Positions 25,988-35,218 of a stretch of 64,000 bases of DNA are shown one piece after another (the stretch's first letter is position 1; each line of letters opens with the position of its first letter). The translations under genes and the position numbers were made by a program. Origin of the DNA: Gemmata massiliana (GTDB taxonomy: Bacteria; Planctomycetota; Planctomycetia; Gemmatales; Gemmataceae); assembly GCA_000531095.1 (NCBI GenBank), contig HG799465.1:975915-1039914 (forward strand), written 5' to 3'. The notes beneath the pieces were generated by a model. That model was given only the letters and a program-made list of their open reading frames with translations, was not told where the DNA came from and ran no database searches.

Positions 25988-27553
25988 ATGCGAAAAGGCT
26001 TGTTGGGATCGATCGCGGCTCTGGCCGCCGGAGCGGGGGCTGCTTGGGGGCAGTCCCCAGTTGAACCGACTCCTCTACCCGCCGGGGTTCCCGGTGTGGG
26101 CGCGCCGTTGGGCGGATCGCCCGCGGTGGGAGGGGCTGGGGCGGGCGCGCCGGCGCCCGTCATTATGCCGCCGGGCAACTACGGCCCGCCGGACGACCCA
26201 CTGGGCCTCGGCCCGGTCGGTGGGTTCGGGCCGCCGCCCGGCCCGATGTACCCGATGCCCGGCCCCTACGGGGCGCAGTCGTACCAGCCGGCACCGGCCG
26301 GGGGCGGCGCGGGCGAACTCGGGAGCGCGCCACGCTGGTGGGTGGACGGTGAGTACCTGTTGTGGTTCACCAAGGGCCAACCGGTCCGCTACCCGCTGCT
26401 GACCTCCAGCGCCCCGGCGGACCAGGGCGTCCTCGGTGCGGCGAGCACCGTCGCCCTCGTGGACCGCGGGACGCTCGGCTACAACGCCATGAGCGGTATG
26501 CGGTTGTCGGCCGGGTTCTTCGGTGACGCGGACCGACGGTTCGGGTTCAACCTGACCGGGTTCTTCACCGAGAAGCGGTCGAACATTCAGGACTTCGGTG
26601 GCCTCGGGAACTTCTCGGGCATCCCGGTACTGGCCCGCCCGTTCGTGGACGCGAACCAGGTGACGAGCACGATCGTGCTCTCCAGTGCGGACTTCGGCCC
26701 GGCCAGCGTGCAGGTGGGTACCAGCACATCGACGTTCAGCATCGAACCGTCGGCGGTCTGGAACCTGTACCGGTCCGCCCCCGGGGCGCGGCGGTCCTGG
26801 TCGGTCGATTTCCTGGCCGGGTACCGGTTCTTCCAACTCAAGGAAGACCTGTGGATCGACAGCCTCACGGCCCTGAACAGCGGCCTGGTCCTGCCGATCT
26901 TCCAGACCGGTCCGTTCGGGGTCGTCACACAGGTGGGCACGCGGGTCGTCCCGAACCAGACCAACTTCGGCGGGGTCATCATCCAAACGCCGTCGTTCGT
27001 CAACGTTCGCGACTCGTTCCGGGCCACTAACAACTTCAACGGGGCGTCCTTCGGGCTCCGCTCCGAGGCCCGCTGCGGCATCGTGAGCGCCAGTGCGAGT
27101 GCGAAGATCTCGATCGGTAACCTGCACCAGCGCCTGGACGTCTTCGGCGGCAGCTCGTTCATCGACTTCACGGGCGCGTCGGGTTCGCAGATCAGCACCC
27201 CGGTCGTCCGCGGTACCGGCGGCGGGGCGGGCGGGGCCTACGGTGGGGTGCTGGCGAACCCGAGCAACATCGGCACCTACACCGACGACCGGTTCACTTA
27301 CATGCCGGAATTCGGTGGAACCCTCGGCATCGCCCTCACCCGGGGCCTGACCGGGTACGTCGGGGTGAACTTCCTGTACCTCCCGGACGTGATCCGCCCG
27401 GGCAACCAGGTGAACCCGGTCGTCAGCAGCGCCGCGATCCCGTTCGGGTCGAACTACGGGACGGGCGGTGCGGTCCGCGGGCCGGGCGTCTCCCTCCTCC
27501 AGTCTGATTACTGGTTGGGCGGCGTCACCTTCGGCCTCCAGGTCCGGTATTGA
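25988..27553 (+). CDS. BBP7-family outer-membrane beta-barrel protein
   Basis: 521 residues from ATG 25988 with GGAG upstream; an open frame further upstream is non-coding. The signal peptide (MRKGLLGSIAALAAGAGAAWG) precedes a Gly/Pro/Met-rich linker (about 22-100). The barrel domain begins at WWVDGEYLLWFTKGQPVRYP and contains alternating amphipathic strands (RFGFNLTGFFTEKRS, SWSVDFLAGYRFFQLKED), ending in GGVTFGLQVRY with a terminal aromatic. This is the BBP7 planctomycete porin-like family, placed in the outer membrane. Monocistronic, with its own terminator. Confidence 0.85.
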   Translation: MRKGLLGSIAALAAGAGAAWGQSPVEPTPLPAGVPGVGAPLGGSPAVGGAGAGAPAPVIMPPGNYGPPDDPLGLGPVGGFGPPPGPMYPMPGPYGAQSYQPAPAGGGAGELGSAPRWWVDGEYLLWFTKGQPVRYPLLTSSAPADQGVLGAASTVALVDRGTLGYNAMSGMRLSAGFFGDADRRFGFNLTGFFTEKRSNIQDFGGLGNFSGIPVLARPFVDANQVTSTIVLSSADFGPASVQVGTSTSTFSIEPSAVWNLYRSAPGARRSWSVDFLAGYRFFQLKEDLWIDSLTALNSGLVLPIFQTGPFGVVTQVGTRVVPNQTNFGGVIIQTPSFVNVRDSFRATNNFNGASFGLRSEARCGIVSASASAKISIGNLHQRLDVFGGSSFIDFTGASGSQISTPVVRGTGGGAGGAYGGVLANPSNIGTYTDDRFTYMPEFGGTLGIALTRGLTGYVGVNFLYLPDVIRPGNQVNPVVSSAAIPFGSNYGTGGAVRGPGVSLLQSDYWLGGVTFGLQVRY

Positions 27554-27581
27554 TCTCCTGCTTCCGGCCGAACGCACGCTC

Positions 27582-27617
27582 CCGCCCGCGGTCCAAACCG
27601 CGGGCGGTATCGTTTTT
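27582..27617 (+). terminator. Rho-independent terminator after the BBP7 gene
   Basis: Perfect 11-bp stem CCGCCCGCGGT / ACCGCGGGCGG with loop CCAA, followed by TATCGTTTTTC. It lies 29 bp past the stop. Confidence 0.85.
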
Positions 27618-27631
27618 CCGGGGCACGAAGT

Positions 27632-27751
27632 CGTCCGAAACGCGGAGTGCGGAACGCGGAGCGCGGAATAGAAAAGACAGAAAGGTTGCGGCGCACTCGG
27701 ACCGGTTCCGGGCACCGGCTCGCGATCGGTTCACTCTCCGCGTTTCGGACG
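27632..27751. repeat. Palindrome-ended intergenic repeat, copy A (upstream of hisG)
   Basis: 16-bp perfect terminal inverted repeats CGTCCGAAACGCGGAG (27632-27647) and CTCCGCGTTTCGGACG (27736-27751) enclose about 90 bp rich in GCGGA units. Its left end shares the 19-mer CCGAAACGCGGAGTGCGGA with a second copy at 38906-38924. It ends 10 bp before the hisG start codon and so forms most of the hisG leader. Confidence 0.7.
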
Positions 27752-27761
27752 CTTTCGCATT

Positions 27762-28637
27762 ATGAACAACGTGTTGAAGTTGGGGCTCCCGGCCGGCTCG
27801 CTACAAGAGGCCACCGCCGAACTGTTCCGCAAGGCCGGGTACAAGATCACGTTCCCGTCCCGCAGCTACTACCCCGCCATCGACGACCCGGAACTGCACT
27901 GCACGCTCATCCGCGCGCAGGAAATGGGCCGCTACGTCGCCGACGGGTCGCTCGACTGCGGGCTGACCGGGCACGACTGGATCGTGGAGAGCGACGCCAA
28001 CGTCGTGGAACTCAGCGAACTCGTCTTCAGCAAGGTGAGCCGCCGGCCGGTGCGGTGGGTGCTCGCGGTGCCGAACGATTCGCCGATCCAGGGGCCGAAG
28101 GACTTGCAGGGCAAGCGCATCGCCACCGAGGTCGTGAACATCACGCGGAAGTGGCTCGCGTCACACGGCGTGACCGCGCAGGTCGAGTTCAGTTGGGGCG
28201 CGACCGAGGTGAAGCCGCCCAAGTTCGCCGACGCGATCGTTGAGGTGACCGAAACGGGGAGTTCGCTCAAGGCGAACAACCTGCGCATCGTGTGCGATCT
28301 CCTGAAGAGCACGACGCGCTTCGTCGCGAACCCGGACGCGGCCGCGGACCCGTGGAAGCGCCAGAAGATGGACGACCTCATCCTCATGCTCAAGGGCGCG
28401 ATGGCCGCCGAGGGGAAGGTCGGGCTGATGATGAACGTGCGCCGGGCCGATTTGTCCCGCGTGCTCGCGCAACTCCCGGCGCTGAAGAACCCGACGATCG
28501 CGCCGCTGGCCGATCAGGATTTCGTCGCCGTGAACACGATCATCGACGAGGACACGGTCCGGCACATCATCCCGCAACTGAAGGCCGCCGGCGCCAGCGG
28601 GATCGTCGAGTACCCGCTCACGAAGATCATCGACTGA
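27762..28637 (+). CDS. hisG: ATP phosphoribosyltransferase (long form)
   Basis: 291 residues. Catalyses the first step of histidine synthesis, joining ATP and PRPP. Domain I/II motifs are present ([47 protein letters not shown], and the PRPP loop [17 protein letters not shown]). A C-terminal ACT-like regulatory domain (about 215-291, ending [21 protein letters not shown]) marks the long, histidine-inhibited form that works without HisZ. No other his gene is nearby. The leader consists largely of a palindromic repeat. Confidence 0.94.
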   Translation: MNNVLKLGLPAGSLQEATAELFRKAGYKITFPSRSYYPAIDDPELHCTLIRAQEMGRYVADGSLDCGLTGHDWIVESDANVVELSELVFSKVSRRPVRWVLAVPNDSPIQGPKDLQGKRIATEVVNITRKWLASHGVTAQVEFSWGATEVKPPKFADAIVEVTETGSSLKANNLRIVCDLLKSTTRFVANPDAAADPWKRQKMDDLILMLKGAMAAEGKVGLMMNVRRADLSRVLAQLPALKNPTIAPLADQDFVAVNTIIDEDTVRHIIPQLKAAGASGIVEYPLTKIID

Positions 28638-28657
28638 ACAACGGTTAGTTTCCCACG

Positions 28658-28723
28658 CGGGACGATCGGTGGTAATCAGGCGCTCGCATTCCGCGTGCGC
28701 CCGGGTTACCATTGATCGTCCCG
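28658..28723. terminator. Imperfect long hairpin between hisG and the DUF1501 gene
   Basis: CGGGACGATC-GG-TGGTAA (28658-28675) pairs with TTACCA-TT-GATCGTCCCG (28706-28723) around a 30-nt loop. It lies 21 bp after the hisG stop and 66 bp before the next start. It may end hisG transcripts or be a leader structure. Confidence 0.45.
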
Positions 28724-28788
28724 CCGTCTTTTCAAGACCGATGGCACGTTAGCCCGCCCGAACTCTCCGCGCTGCAGGGCCTCTCCCC

Positions 28789-30219
28789 ATGACCACGCAC
28801 TCGCGCCGCGACTTCCTCTGGTCCTTTGGTGGCGGACTCGGTGGGCTCGCGCTCGCACAACTCATGGCCGAAGCGGGCGAATTGCCCGGCGCGGTGAAGC
28901 CGAAGGCCGAGTTCAACGGCGGGCTGCACCACGCCGCAAAGGTCAAGCGCGTCGTGCAACTGTTTATGAACGGCGGCGTCAGCCAGCCCGACACGTTCGA
29001 CTACAAACCCGTACTGGAGAAAGGGCACGGCAAGCCGTTCGATCCGGGCACGAGTGAGAAGGTCGAGGGCGTCACCAGCACGCCCGGCAACCTGATGAAG
29101 TCGCCGTTCCCGTTCAAGCAACACGGGCAGTGCGGGCGCTGGGTCAGTTCGATGTTCCCGCACCTCGCGACGCAAGTGGATCGCATGGCGTTCCTCATGG
29201 CGGTCGCGTCCAAGTCGAACGTTCACGGCCCCGCCAGTTACATGATGAACACCGGATTCATTCTCCCCGGGTTCCCGTGCATGGGCGCGTGGCTCTCGTA
29301 TGGCCTGGGGCGCCTGACCGATAACCTGCCAACGTTTGTCGTACTGCCGGACGCGCGCGGGCTGCCGTACAACCAGAAGGGCAACTTCGGTTCGGGCTTC
29401 CTCCCGGTCGCGCACGCGGGCACCATTCTCAACGCGGGCGGTAACCCGCCCATCCCGGACCTCGCACCGTCCCCCAAAGAGAAATTCGTCTCCTCCAGCG
29501 CGGACAAGGACGCACTGGAGTTGCTGGGCAAAGTGAACCGTGTCCACGCGGACTCGCGCCCCGGCGATTCGCGGCTCGAAGCGCGCATCGAGAGCTACGA
29601 ACTCGCGGCGAAGATGCAGCAGCACGCGCCCGAAGCGCTCGACCTTAACCGCGAGTCGGAGAAAACGCGCGCGAAGTACGGCCTCGACCAGCCCGCGACC
29701 GCTGAGTTCGGGCGCCGGTGCCTGCTCGCTCGGCGGCTACTCGAACGCGGGGTGCGGTTCGTTCAGGTGTGGAGCGGCGCCGGCGGGCCGACGAATAACT
29801 GGGATAACCACACCGACATCATCCGGGAACTGCCGCCGATGGCGAAATCCGTCGACCAGCCGTCCGCGGCGCTCCTTCAAGATTTGCACGATCGCGGAAT
29901 GCTCTCCGACACACTGGTCGTGTTCAGCACGGAGTTCGGGCGGCAGCCGTTCACTCAGGGCGCAACTGGGCGCGACCACAACCAGGGTACGTCGGTCGCG
30001 TGGTTTGCCGGTGCGGGTGTGAAAGGTGGAGTGAGCCACGGCGAAAGCGACCCGTGGAGCTGGCGCACGGAAAAAGATCGGGCTTACTGCTACGACATCC
30101 ACGCGACGATTCTGCACCTGATGGGCATTGACCACACGCTGCTGTCCGTGCGGCACGACGGCACCGACCGCCGACTGACCGACGTTCACGGACACGTTAT
30201 CGAGAAGATACTGGCGTGA
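28789..30219 (+). CDS. DUF1501 protein with Tat signal (second copy)
   Basis: 476 residues. The N-terminal Tat signal is HSRRDFLWSFGGGLGGLALA. The body has KRVVQLFMNGGVSQPDTFDYKP, ASKSNVHGPASYMMNTG, FVQVWSGAGGPTNNWDNH, LVVFSTEFGRQPF and GRDHNQGTSVAWFAGAGVKGG, and ends with IHATILHLMGIDH. These are the landmarks of the DUF1501 group most often paired with DUF1549/1553 cytochromes. It differs clearly from the copy at 22393-23841. A palindromic repeat separates it from the convergent membrane protein. Confidence 0.93.
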   Translation: MTTHSRRDFLWSFGGGLGGLALAQLMAEAGELPGAVKPKAEFNGGLHHAAKVKRVVQLFMNGGVSQPDTFDYKPVLEKGHGKPFDPGTSEKVEGVTSTPGNLMKSPFPFKQHGQCGRWVSSMFPHLATQVDRMAFLMAVASKSNVHGPASYMMNTGFILPGFPCMGAWLSYGLGRLTDNLPTFVVLPDARGLPYNQKGNFGSGFLPVAHAGTILNAGGNPPIPDLAPSPKEKFVSSSADKDALELLGKVNRVHADSRPGDSRLEARIESYELAAKMQQHAPEALDLNRESEKTRAKYGLDQPATAEFGRRCLLARRLLERGVRFVQVWSGAGGPTNNWDNHTDIIRELPPMAKSVDQPSAALLQDLHDRGMLSDTLVVFSTEFGRQPFTQGATGRDHNQGTSVAWFAGAGVKGGVSHGESDPWSWRTEKDRAYCYDIHATILHLMGIDHTLLSVRHDGTDRRLTDVHGHVIEKILA

Positions 30220-30223
30220 TTTT

Positions 30224-30322
30224 CCTGGGACCGCGGGCGTCCCGCCCGCACGCCCCGCGAGGACAACAAGGGTTGCCCGGGGCCACGAACCCAAAAGCGG
30301 GCGAGACGCCCGCGGTCCCAGG
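30224..30322. repeat. REP-like palindromic intergenic repeat
   Basis: Two 26-bp arms (30224-30249 and 30297-30322), complementary at 25 of 26 positions, contain the core GGGACCGCGGGCGTC. The 47-nt centre is GC-rich. It lies between convergent genes and resembles dispersed planctomycete intergenic palindromes; it may also act as a terminator. A related but degenerate copy lies near 43478-43586. Confidence 0.7.
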
Positions 30323-30329
30323 GAAGATG

Positions 30330-31355
30330 TCACCGCTTGATTTGCTGCTCGTCCACCACGAACTCGTAAGTCCCGCCGCGAATGGTGACGCGGAAGATCG
30401 TCTCCTCAATGTCCTCGGCGCGGCGGTTGCGATAGCTCGTCTCCAGTCGCGCGAGATCCTCTTCTAACCCTTTCGGGAAGAACGCGAAGAACGTCTTCGG
30501 CGTGAAGTCCAACCCCAGCGCGCCGGCTACGCCCTGCACCGCGTCGCGGCGCGTGTCGCTGAACTGGATCTTCTTCGCCAGGTCGCGCAGGTCGGCGTCC
30601 GAAGCCTTGCGCTGCGCGCCCGGGTTGCTGATGTCCTTAATCAGAATACTGTCTGCGGTGCCGGGAATCGGAACGAGAATCTCGGCCTTCATCGCTTGCA
30701 ACTGAGCGAGGTAATCGCGACCGTTGGCGACCTTGAAGCGCAGCACCCACCGTAGTCCCCGCGCGCGGGTAGAATCCGCGCCGGTTCCACCCGGTCCGGT
30801 GCCCGCCGAGCCATCGTTCCCCTTACCACCTTGGTTCCCCTCACCCTTCTGGCCGCCCACGCCGAGTAACTTTTTCCGCAGGTTCTCGTCAATTTCACTC
30901 CACGCAGCGGCATTGGAAGGTGCGATAGGAACCCGCCCATTTGGATCATCCAGCACGATCTTCTGGATGGTCTCTTTGGCGTCCGCAAGCGCTTGCGGGG
31001 TTGGTAGCACCTGCTGCGCGGCCGTGATCGGCTTAACGTCGCGAATGAGATCCGGATCCTCTTGCCCGCCGGAGCCTTCGGAGCCTTCACCGGTGTCGTC
31101 CATTCCTCCGACCGCGGCGATTTGCATCGTCGGGCCAGAGGTGTCCGCGTCGCTCATCAGCCCCACGAGGACGTACACGAGCACTGCGCCCACGAGCACG
31201 TGGAAGAACACCGTCGCGACCGTCGCGAGCGGGAACTCCAGTCGGCGGTTGTAGCGCTCCCAGAATTCTTCGTCCGGTGGCCCCTCGACAACGAACGGCT
31301 CTTTGCCGTTCGCGGGGGCATTTTTGGGAGGAGTTGTGGGTTGTGGTGCCGGCAT
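30330..31355 (-). CDS. Single-TM membrane protein with Gly-rich linker (TolA/TonB-like architecture)
   Basis: 341 residues. A Pro-rich cytoplasmic N-terminus of about 45 residues (with FWERYNRRLEFPLA) precedes one TM helix (about 45-66). A Gly/Ser/Glu-rich stretch and a second Gly-rich linker (about 165-195) lead to a C-terminal globular domain (about 195-341, WVLRFKVANGRDYLAQLQAM). The layout resembles TolA/TonB-type trans-envelope proteins, but no TonB C-terminal motif is seen. It lies 158 bp downstream of dnaK on the same strand with a terminator between them, so it is probably independent. Confidence 0.72.
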   Translation of the reverse strand: MPAPQPTTPPKNAPANGKEPFVVEGPPDEEFWERYNRRLEFPLATVATVFFHVLVGAVLVYVLVGLMSDADTSGPTMQIAAVGGMDDTGEGSEGSGGQEDPDLIRDVKPITAAQQVLPTPQALADAKETIQKIVLDDPNGRVPIAPSNAAAWSEIDENLRKKLLGVGGQKGEGNQGGKGNDGSAGTGPGGTGADSTRARGLRWVLRFKVANGRDYLAQLQAMKAEILVPIPGTADSILIKDISNPGAQRKASDADLRDLAKKIQFSDTRRDAVQGVAGALGLDFTPKTFFAFFPKGLEEDLARLETSYRNRRAEDIEETIFRVTIRGGTYEFVVDEQQIKR

Positions 31356-31435
31356 CGACGGAACCTCTTGGGGACGTGTCCACCAACCCTAACATACCCG
31401 CCCGCCGAGTGTTTGTGAACTTCCGGACCGATCCA

Positions 31436-31487
31436 CCAAAAAACAGCGGTCCGCGGATCGCGCAAACAGGCGCCACCCGCGGACCGC
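31436..31487 (-). terminator. Rho-independent terminator of dnaK
   Basis: An 11-bp perfect stem (GCGGTCCGCGG 31446-31456, CCGCGGACCGC 31477-31487) starts 27 bp past the dnaK stop. It is followed on the minus strand by a T6 run (AAAAAA on the plus strand near 31438-31443). Confidence 0.8.
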
Positions 31488-31513
31488 GTCACCGGGTCAT
31501 TCGACCCACAAGA

Positions 31514-33454
31514 TTATTTCTTCACTTCGTACTCGGCGTCGATCACGTCGTCCGGGCCGTCCTTCTTGCCCTCGGCCCCCGCCGGCGAAGCACCGCCCGC
31601 GTTCGCTTGCATGTGCTGCGACATGGCCTGCGACGACTGTTGCAGTTCCGCGGTCGCGGCCTTCACCGCGGCGAGGTCGTTACGGCCGATCGCTTCCCGG
31701 AGCTTGCCGATGGCCGCGTTGATCGGGGCCTTGTTCGCCTCCGTCAGCTTGTCGCCGGCGTCCGCGAACATCTTCTCGATCTGGTGGATCAGGGTCTCGC
31801 CGCCGTTCTTGGCGTCCGCGAACTCGCGCTTCTGCTTGTCCTCGTCCGCGTGCAGTTCCGCGTCGCGCTTCATCTTCTCGACCTCGTCCTTGTTCATCCC
31901 GGACGAGCCCTCGATGCGGATCTGCTGCTCCTTACCGGTCCCCAGATCCTTGGCGCCGACCGAGAGCACGCCGTTCGCGTCGATCTCGAACGTCACCTCG
32001 ATTTGCGGAACCTGGCGCGGCGCGGGCGGGATGCCGTCCAGGTGGAACTTGCCGATCAGCTTGTTGTCCTGGGCCATCGGGCGCTCGCCCTGGAACACCT
32101 GGATCTCGACCGACGGCTGGTTGTCCGCCGCGGTGGTGAACTTCTCGCTCGCCTTCTTCGGGATCGTCGTGTTCCGCGGGATCATGACCGTGAGCACGCC
32201 GCCGAGCGTTTCCAGCCCGAGCGAGAGCGGGGTCACGTCGAGCAACTGGATGTCGGCCGCGGCCCCGAGGAGCAGTTGCGCCCCTTGAATCGCCGCGCCG
32301 ATCGCGACGACCTCGTCCGGGTTCACGCCCTTGTGCCCCTCCTTACCGAAGATCTCCTTTACCAACTGCTGCACGCGGGGCATGCGGGTCATCCCGCCGA
32401 CCATCACCACTTCGTCGATCTGGGCCGGCGTGAACTTCGCGTCCTTGAGGGCCGCGAGCACCGGCTTCTTGCACCGCTCGATGAGGTGCTCCGCCAACCG
32501 CTCGAACTGGTTGCGGTTGATGGACATCACCAAGTGGAGCGGGTTGCGGTCCGCGTCGGCCGTGATGAACGGGAGGTTGATGTCCACGTTCACCTGCTGG
32601 CTCAGGTCCTTCTTCGCCTGCTCCGCGGCCACCTTGAGCCGCTGCATCGCCATCGCGTCTTTGCGCAGATCGATCCCGTTCTGCTTCTTGAACTCGTCGG
32701 CGATGTGGTCCATCAGCACCTGGTCGAAGTCGTCGCCGCCCAGGTGGGTGTCGCCGTTGGTGCTCTTCACCTGGAAGACGCCGTCCTCGCCCACATCGAG
32801 GATCGAAATGTCGAACGTCCCGCCGCCGAGGTCGAACACCGCGATCTTCTGATCCTGCTTCTTGTCCAGCGCGTAAGCGAGCGCGCCCGCGGTCGGCTCG
32901 TTAATGATCCGCATCCGCTGCTTGACGATCTTGCCGTCCTTCCCGCGGATCTCGTACTCGGTGTCGAACCCGGCGATGGCCGCCGCGTCGATGGTGGCCT
33001 GGCGCTGGGCGTCGTTGAAGTACGCCGGGACGGTGATGACTGCCTTGCGCACGGTGTGCCCGAGGTACGCTTCCGCCGCTTCCTTCAACTTGCGGAGGAT
33101 CATGGCAGAGATTTCCGGCGGCGAGAACTGCTTGCCGTCGATGTCTACCTTCACGAGATCGTTCGGGCCGCCGACGAGCTTGTAGGGAACGAGCTTCTCT
33201 TCGCTCTCCACCTCGTTGTGGCGCCGGCCCATGAACCGCTTGATCGAGTAAATGGTCCGCTTCGGGTTCGTGACCGCCTGGCGCTTCGCCTGGTCGCCGA
33301 CGAGCCGGTCGCCCTTGTCCGTGAACGCAACGATGCTCGGGGTGGTGGCGTTACCGTCCTGGTTCGGGATCACCTTCACCGAGGTGCCGTCCATCACGGC
33401 GACGACCGAGTTCGTGGTGCCCAAGTCGATACCGATGATTTTTTCTTCGGCCAT
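31514..33454 (-). CDS. dnaK: Chaperone DnaK (Hsp70)
   Basis: 646 residues; ATP-dependent folding chaperone. The nucleotide-binding domain begins [18 protein letters not shown] and contains [46 protein letters not shown] and [14 protein letters not shown]. The substrate-binding domain follows from [13 protein letters not shown]. The C-terminal lid ends [13 protein letters not shown] good Shine-Dalgarno (AGGAGA) precedes the ATG. grpE and dnaJ are not adjacent, and no CIRCE element was seen upstream. It is divergent from pheA. Confidence 0.97.
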   Translation of the reverse strand: MAEEKIIGIDLGTTNSVVAVMDGTSVKVIPNQDGNATTPSIVAFTDKGDRLVGDQAKRQAVTNPKRTIYSIKRFMGRRHNEVESEEKLVPYKLVGGPNDLVKVDIDGKQFSPPEISAMILRKLKEAAEAYLGHTVRKAVITVPAYFNDAQRQATIDAAAIAGFDTEYEIRGKDGKIVKQRMRIINEPTAGALAYALDKKQDQKIAVFDLGGGTFDISILDVGEDGVFQVKSTNGDTHLGGDDFDQVLMDHIADEFKKQNGIDLRKDAMAMQRLKVAAEQAKKDLSQQVNVDINLPFITADADRNPLHLVMSINRNQFERLAEHLIERCKKPVLAALKDAKFTPAQIDEVVMVGGMTRMPRVQQLVKEIFGKEGHKGVNPDEVVAIGAAIQGAQLLLGAAADIQLLDVTPLSLGLETLGGVLTVMIPRNTTIPKKASEKFTTAADNQPSVEIQVFQGERPMAQDNKLIGKFHLDGIPPAPRQVPQIEVTFEIDANGVLSVGAKDLGTGKEQQIRIEGSSGMNKDEVEKMKRDAELHADEDKQKREFADAKNGGETLIHQIEKMFADAGDKLTEANKAPINAAIGKLREAIGRNDLAAVKAATAELQQSSQAMSQHMQANAGGASPAGAEGKKDGPDDVIDAEYEVKK

Positions 33455-33956
33455 TTTGCTATCTCCTGTTTGTGACGTTAATTTTACTGTTTCCCCCGGT
33501 CACTCGTCACCAAAACCCGCTGTCAGTTTATCCCTCGTTCAGGGCGCTCTGTGACACCGAGTCGGTCGGTCCGGGGTTGTGTCATTTCACCGAGATTGGA
33601 TGCCCCAAACTCTTCAGCGATTCAAAGTTTTTCCCGCTTCCACTGCAATCACCATGCCGACTACCCACTTGCTTCGGCAGCAATCGCACAACAACTGGTA
33701 ATTTCACGACTTGTGACGTTGCTGCAAGACGAGACATGATCGCAACTTTTTCGCCGCCTGCCAAATCAGCAGTCTCGCCGCAACTCCCCGTCAGTGATGG
33801 GATTGCAGCTCGGGCCAATCTCGCACAGGGGTGAGCGGCCATTCACCCGTTTCGAGCCACTTTGGTCACCCGAGTGCCCCCATTTCGTTGACGCACTCAT
33901 ATCACACCGGTAGAGTCACCGCATTCATCAGTGAACTACCGCACGCGGAACCGGAT
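33455..33956. other. Divergent dnaK/pheA intergenic region
   Basis: 502 bp with lower GC than the flanking genes and no credible coding sequence. It must contain the dnaK and pheA promoters. A possible pheA promoter is listed separately. The HrcA operator (TTAGCACTC-N9-GAGTGCTAA) was looked for and not found. Confidence 0.45.
33888..33916 (+). promoter_or_regulatory. Candidate sigma-70-type promoter of pheA
   Basis: TTGACG at 33888-33893, a 17-bp spacer, and TAGAGT at 33911-33916. It lies 41 bp before the pheA ATG. The -35 is a 5/6 match; the -10 is weak. Confidence 0.35.
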
Positions 33957-35090
33957 ATGGCACGCAGCAAAAGCGAACCCAATTCCAACTCCGCGCCCGA
34001 CAAAGGCGCCTCCAACCTAGCGGCACTTCGGGGGCAGATCGACAAGCTCGATCTGAACATTCTCGAACTGCTCAACAAGCGGGCCTCGGTCGCGGCGCAA
34101 ATCGGGAAAGTCAAAGAAGATCAGGGCGGCAACGTGTTTTCCGCCGCGCGCGAGGAAGAGGTTCTCACGAACGTCCTCGACGCGCACAAGGGGCCGCTCT
34201 CCACGATCACCGTGAAGGCGATCTTCCGCGAACTCATCAGCGGGTCGCGTGCGATCCAGAAGCAGCAGAAGATCGCGTACCTGGGGCCGGAGTACAGTTA
34301 CAGCCACCTCGCCGCGATCCAGCGGTTCGGCGAAGCGTCGATCTACAACCGCACGGCCAACATCGCGGCCGTGTTCGAGGAACTGAACCGCAAGCACGCG
34401 GACTTCGGCGTGGTGCCGCTGGAAAACTCGACCGACGGTCGGGTGGTGGACACGCTGGAAATGTTCATGCGGTTCCCGGACCAAGTGAAGATCTGCTCCG
34501 AGATCCGGCTCCGCGTGCGACACCACCTGCTCGCGAACTGCGCCCAGGCCGAAGTGCGCCGCGTGTACTCGAAGGAACAGGCGCTGAGCCAGTGCCGCAA
34601 CTGGCTCTCGAAGAACCTGCCGAACGCGACGTTCCACCCCGTCTCCAGCACTGCGGACGCGGCGCGACTCGTGCAAACCGAGCCGAACGTCGCGGCGGTG
34701 GCCAGCCGCGAGGCAGCCGTGCGCTACAACCTCGGCATCCTGGCGGAAAACATCGCGGACTCGCCGTTCAACGAAACTCGGTTCGCCGTGATCGGCGCCA
34801 CGGACTCGACCAAGACCGGCACCGACAAGACGGCCCTAATGTTCCAGATCGCTCACACGCCGGGGTCGCTGGCCGACGTGCTGACCGCGTTCAAGCAGAA
34901 CAAGATCAACCTCACCTGGATCGAGTCCTTCCCGTTCCGCGAGGCAAAGGGCGAGTACGTGTTCTTCGTGGACTTCGACGGTCACCGCGAGGACACGCGG
35001 GTGAAGAAGGTGCTCGCCGTTCTCGAAGACATGTGCGAGTCCGTGACCGTTCTCGGCTCGTTCCCGTTAGCCCGGGCGGACGGCGAATAA
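33957..35090 (+). CDS. pheA: Bifunctional chorismate mutase/prephenate dehydratase
   Basis: 377 residues from ATG 33957; sequence between an upstream in-frame start and this ATG looks non-coding. Converts chorismate to prephenate and then phenylpyruvate (phenylalanine branch). The AroQ-type mutase domain covers about 20-105 (LRGQIDKLDLNILELLNKRASVA). The dehydratase domain covers about 110-290 (AYLGPEYSYSHLAA, VPLENSTDGRVVDTL, NETRFAVIG with the catalytic Thr). The ACT domain covers about 300-370. Its allosteric motif reads IESFP where ESRP is usual. It precedes the DAHP synthase gene. Confidence 0.94.
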   Translation: MARSKSEPNSNSAPDKGASNLAALRGQIDKLDLNILELLNKRASVAAQIGKVKEDQGGNVFSAAREEEVLTNVLDAHKGPLSTITVKAIFRELISGSRAIQKQQKIAYLGPEYSYSHLAAIQRFGEASIYNRTANIAAVFEELNRKHADFGVVPLENSTDGRVVDTLEMFMRFPDQVKICSEIRLRVRHHLLANCAQAEVRRVYSKEQALSQCRNWLSKNLPNATFHPVSSTADAARLVQTEPNVAAVASREAAVRYNLGILAENIADSPFNETRFAVIGATDSTKTGTDKTALMFQIAHTPGSLADVLTAFKQNKINLTWIESFPFREAKGEYVFFVDFDGHREDTRVKKVLAVLEDMCESVTVLGSFPLARADGE

Positions 35091-35107
35091 ACCCGAAGAG
35101 AAATCGA

Positions 35108-35142
35108 GGGGGCGGGCCGCGCAATTGGTGCGGTCCGCCCCC
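35108..35142 (+). terminator. Hairpin between pheA and aroF
   Basis: GGGGGCGGGCCGC pairs with GCGGTCCGCCCCC (one mismatch) around a 9-nt loop, 18 bp past the pheA stop. A weak T-rich tail (GCATTATTCT) follows. It is a terminator or an attenuator between the two aromatic-pathway genes. Confidence 0.6.
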
Positions 35143-35218
35143 TGCATTATTCTGCTCCGGTTAGTAAGATTATTACACCTGCTCATGCAGTCTCTCCACT
35201 TAACCCTATAGCTCTTTC

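Noticed and set aside
31277-33475. A very long open frame antisense to dnaK
   Set aside because: It is the complementary-strand shadow of a highly expressed, strongly codon-biased GC-rich gene; its translation is rich in Arg, His and Val with no domain, signal or ribosome binding site.
33455-33600. CIRCE/HrcA operator upstream of dnaK
   Set aside because: The TTAGCACTC-N9-GAGTGCTAA pattern or a close variant is not present.
33472-33842. Small frames in the dnaK/pheA intergenic region
   Set aside because: No plausible protein composition and they overlap each other on opposite strands in an AT-richer promoter region.
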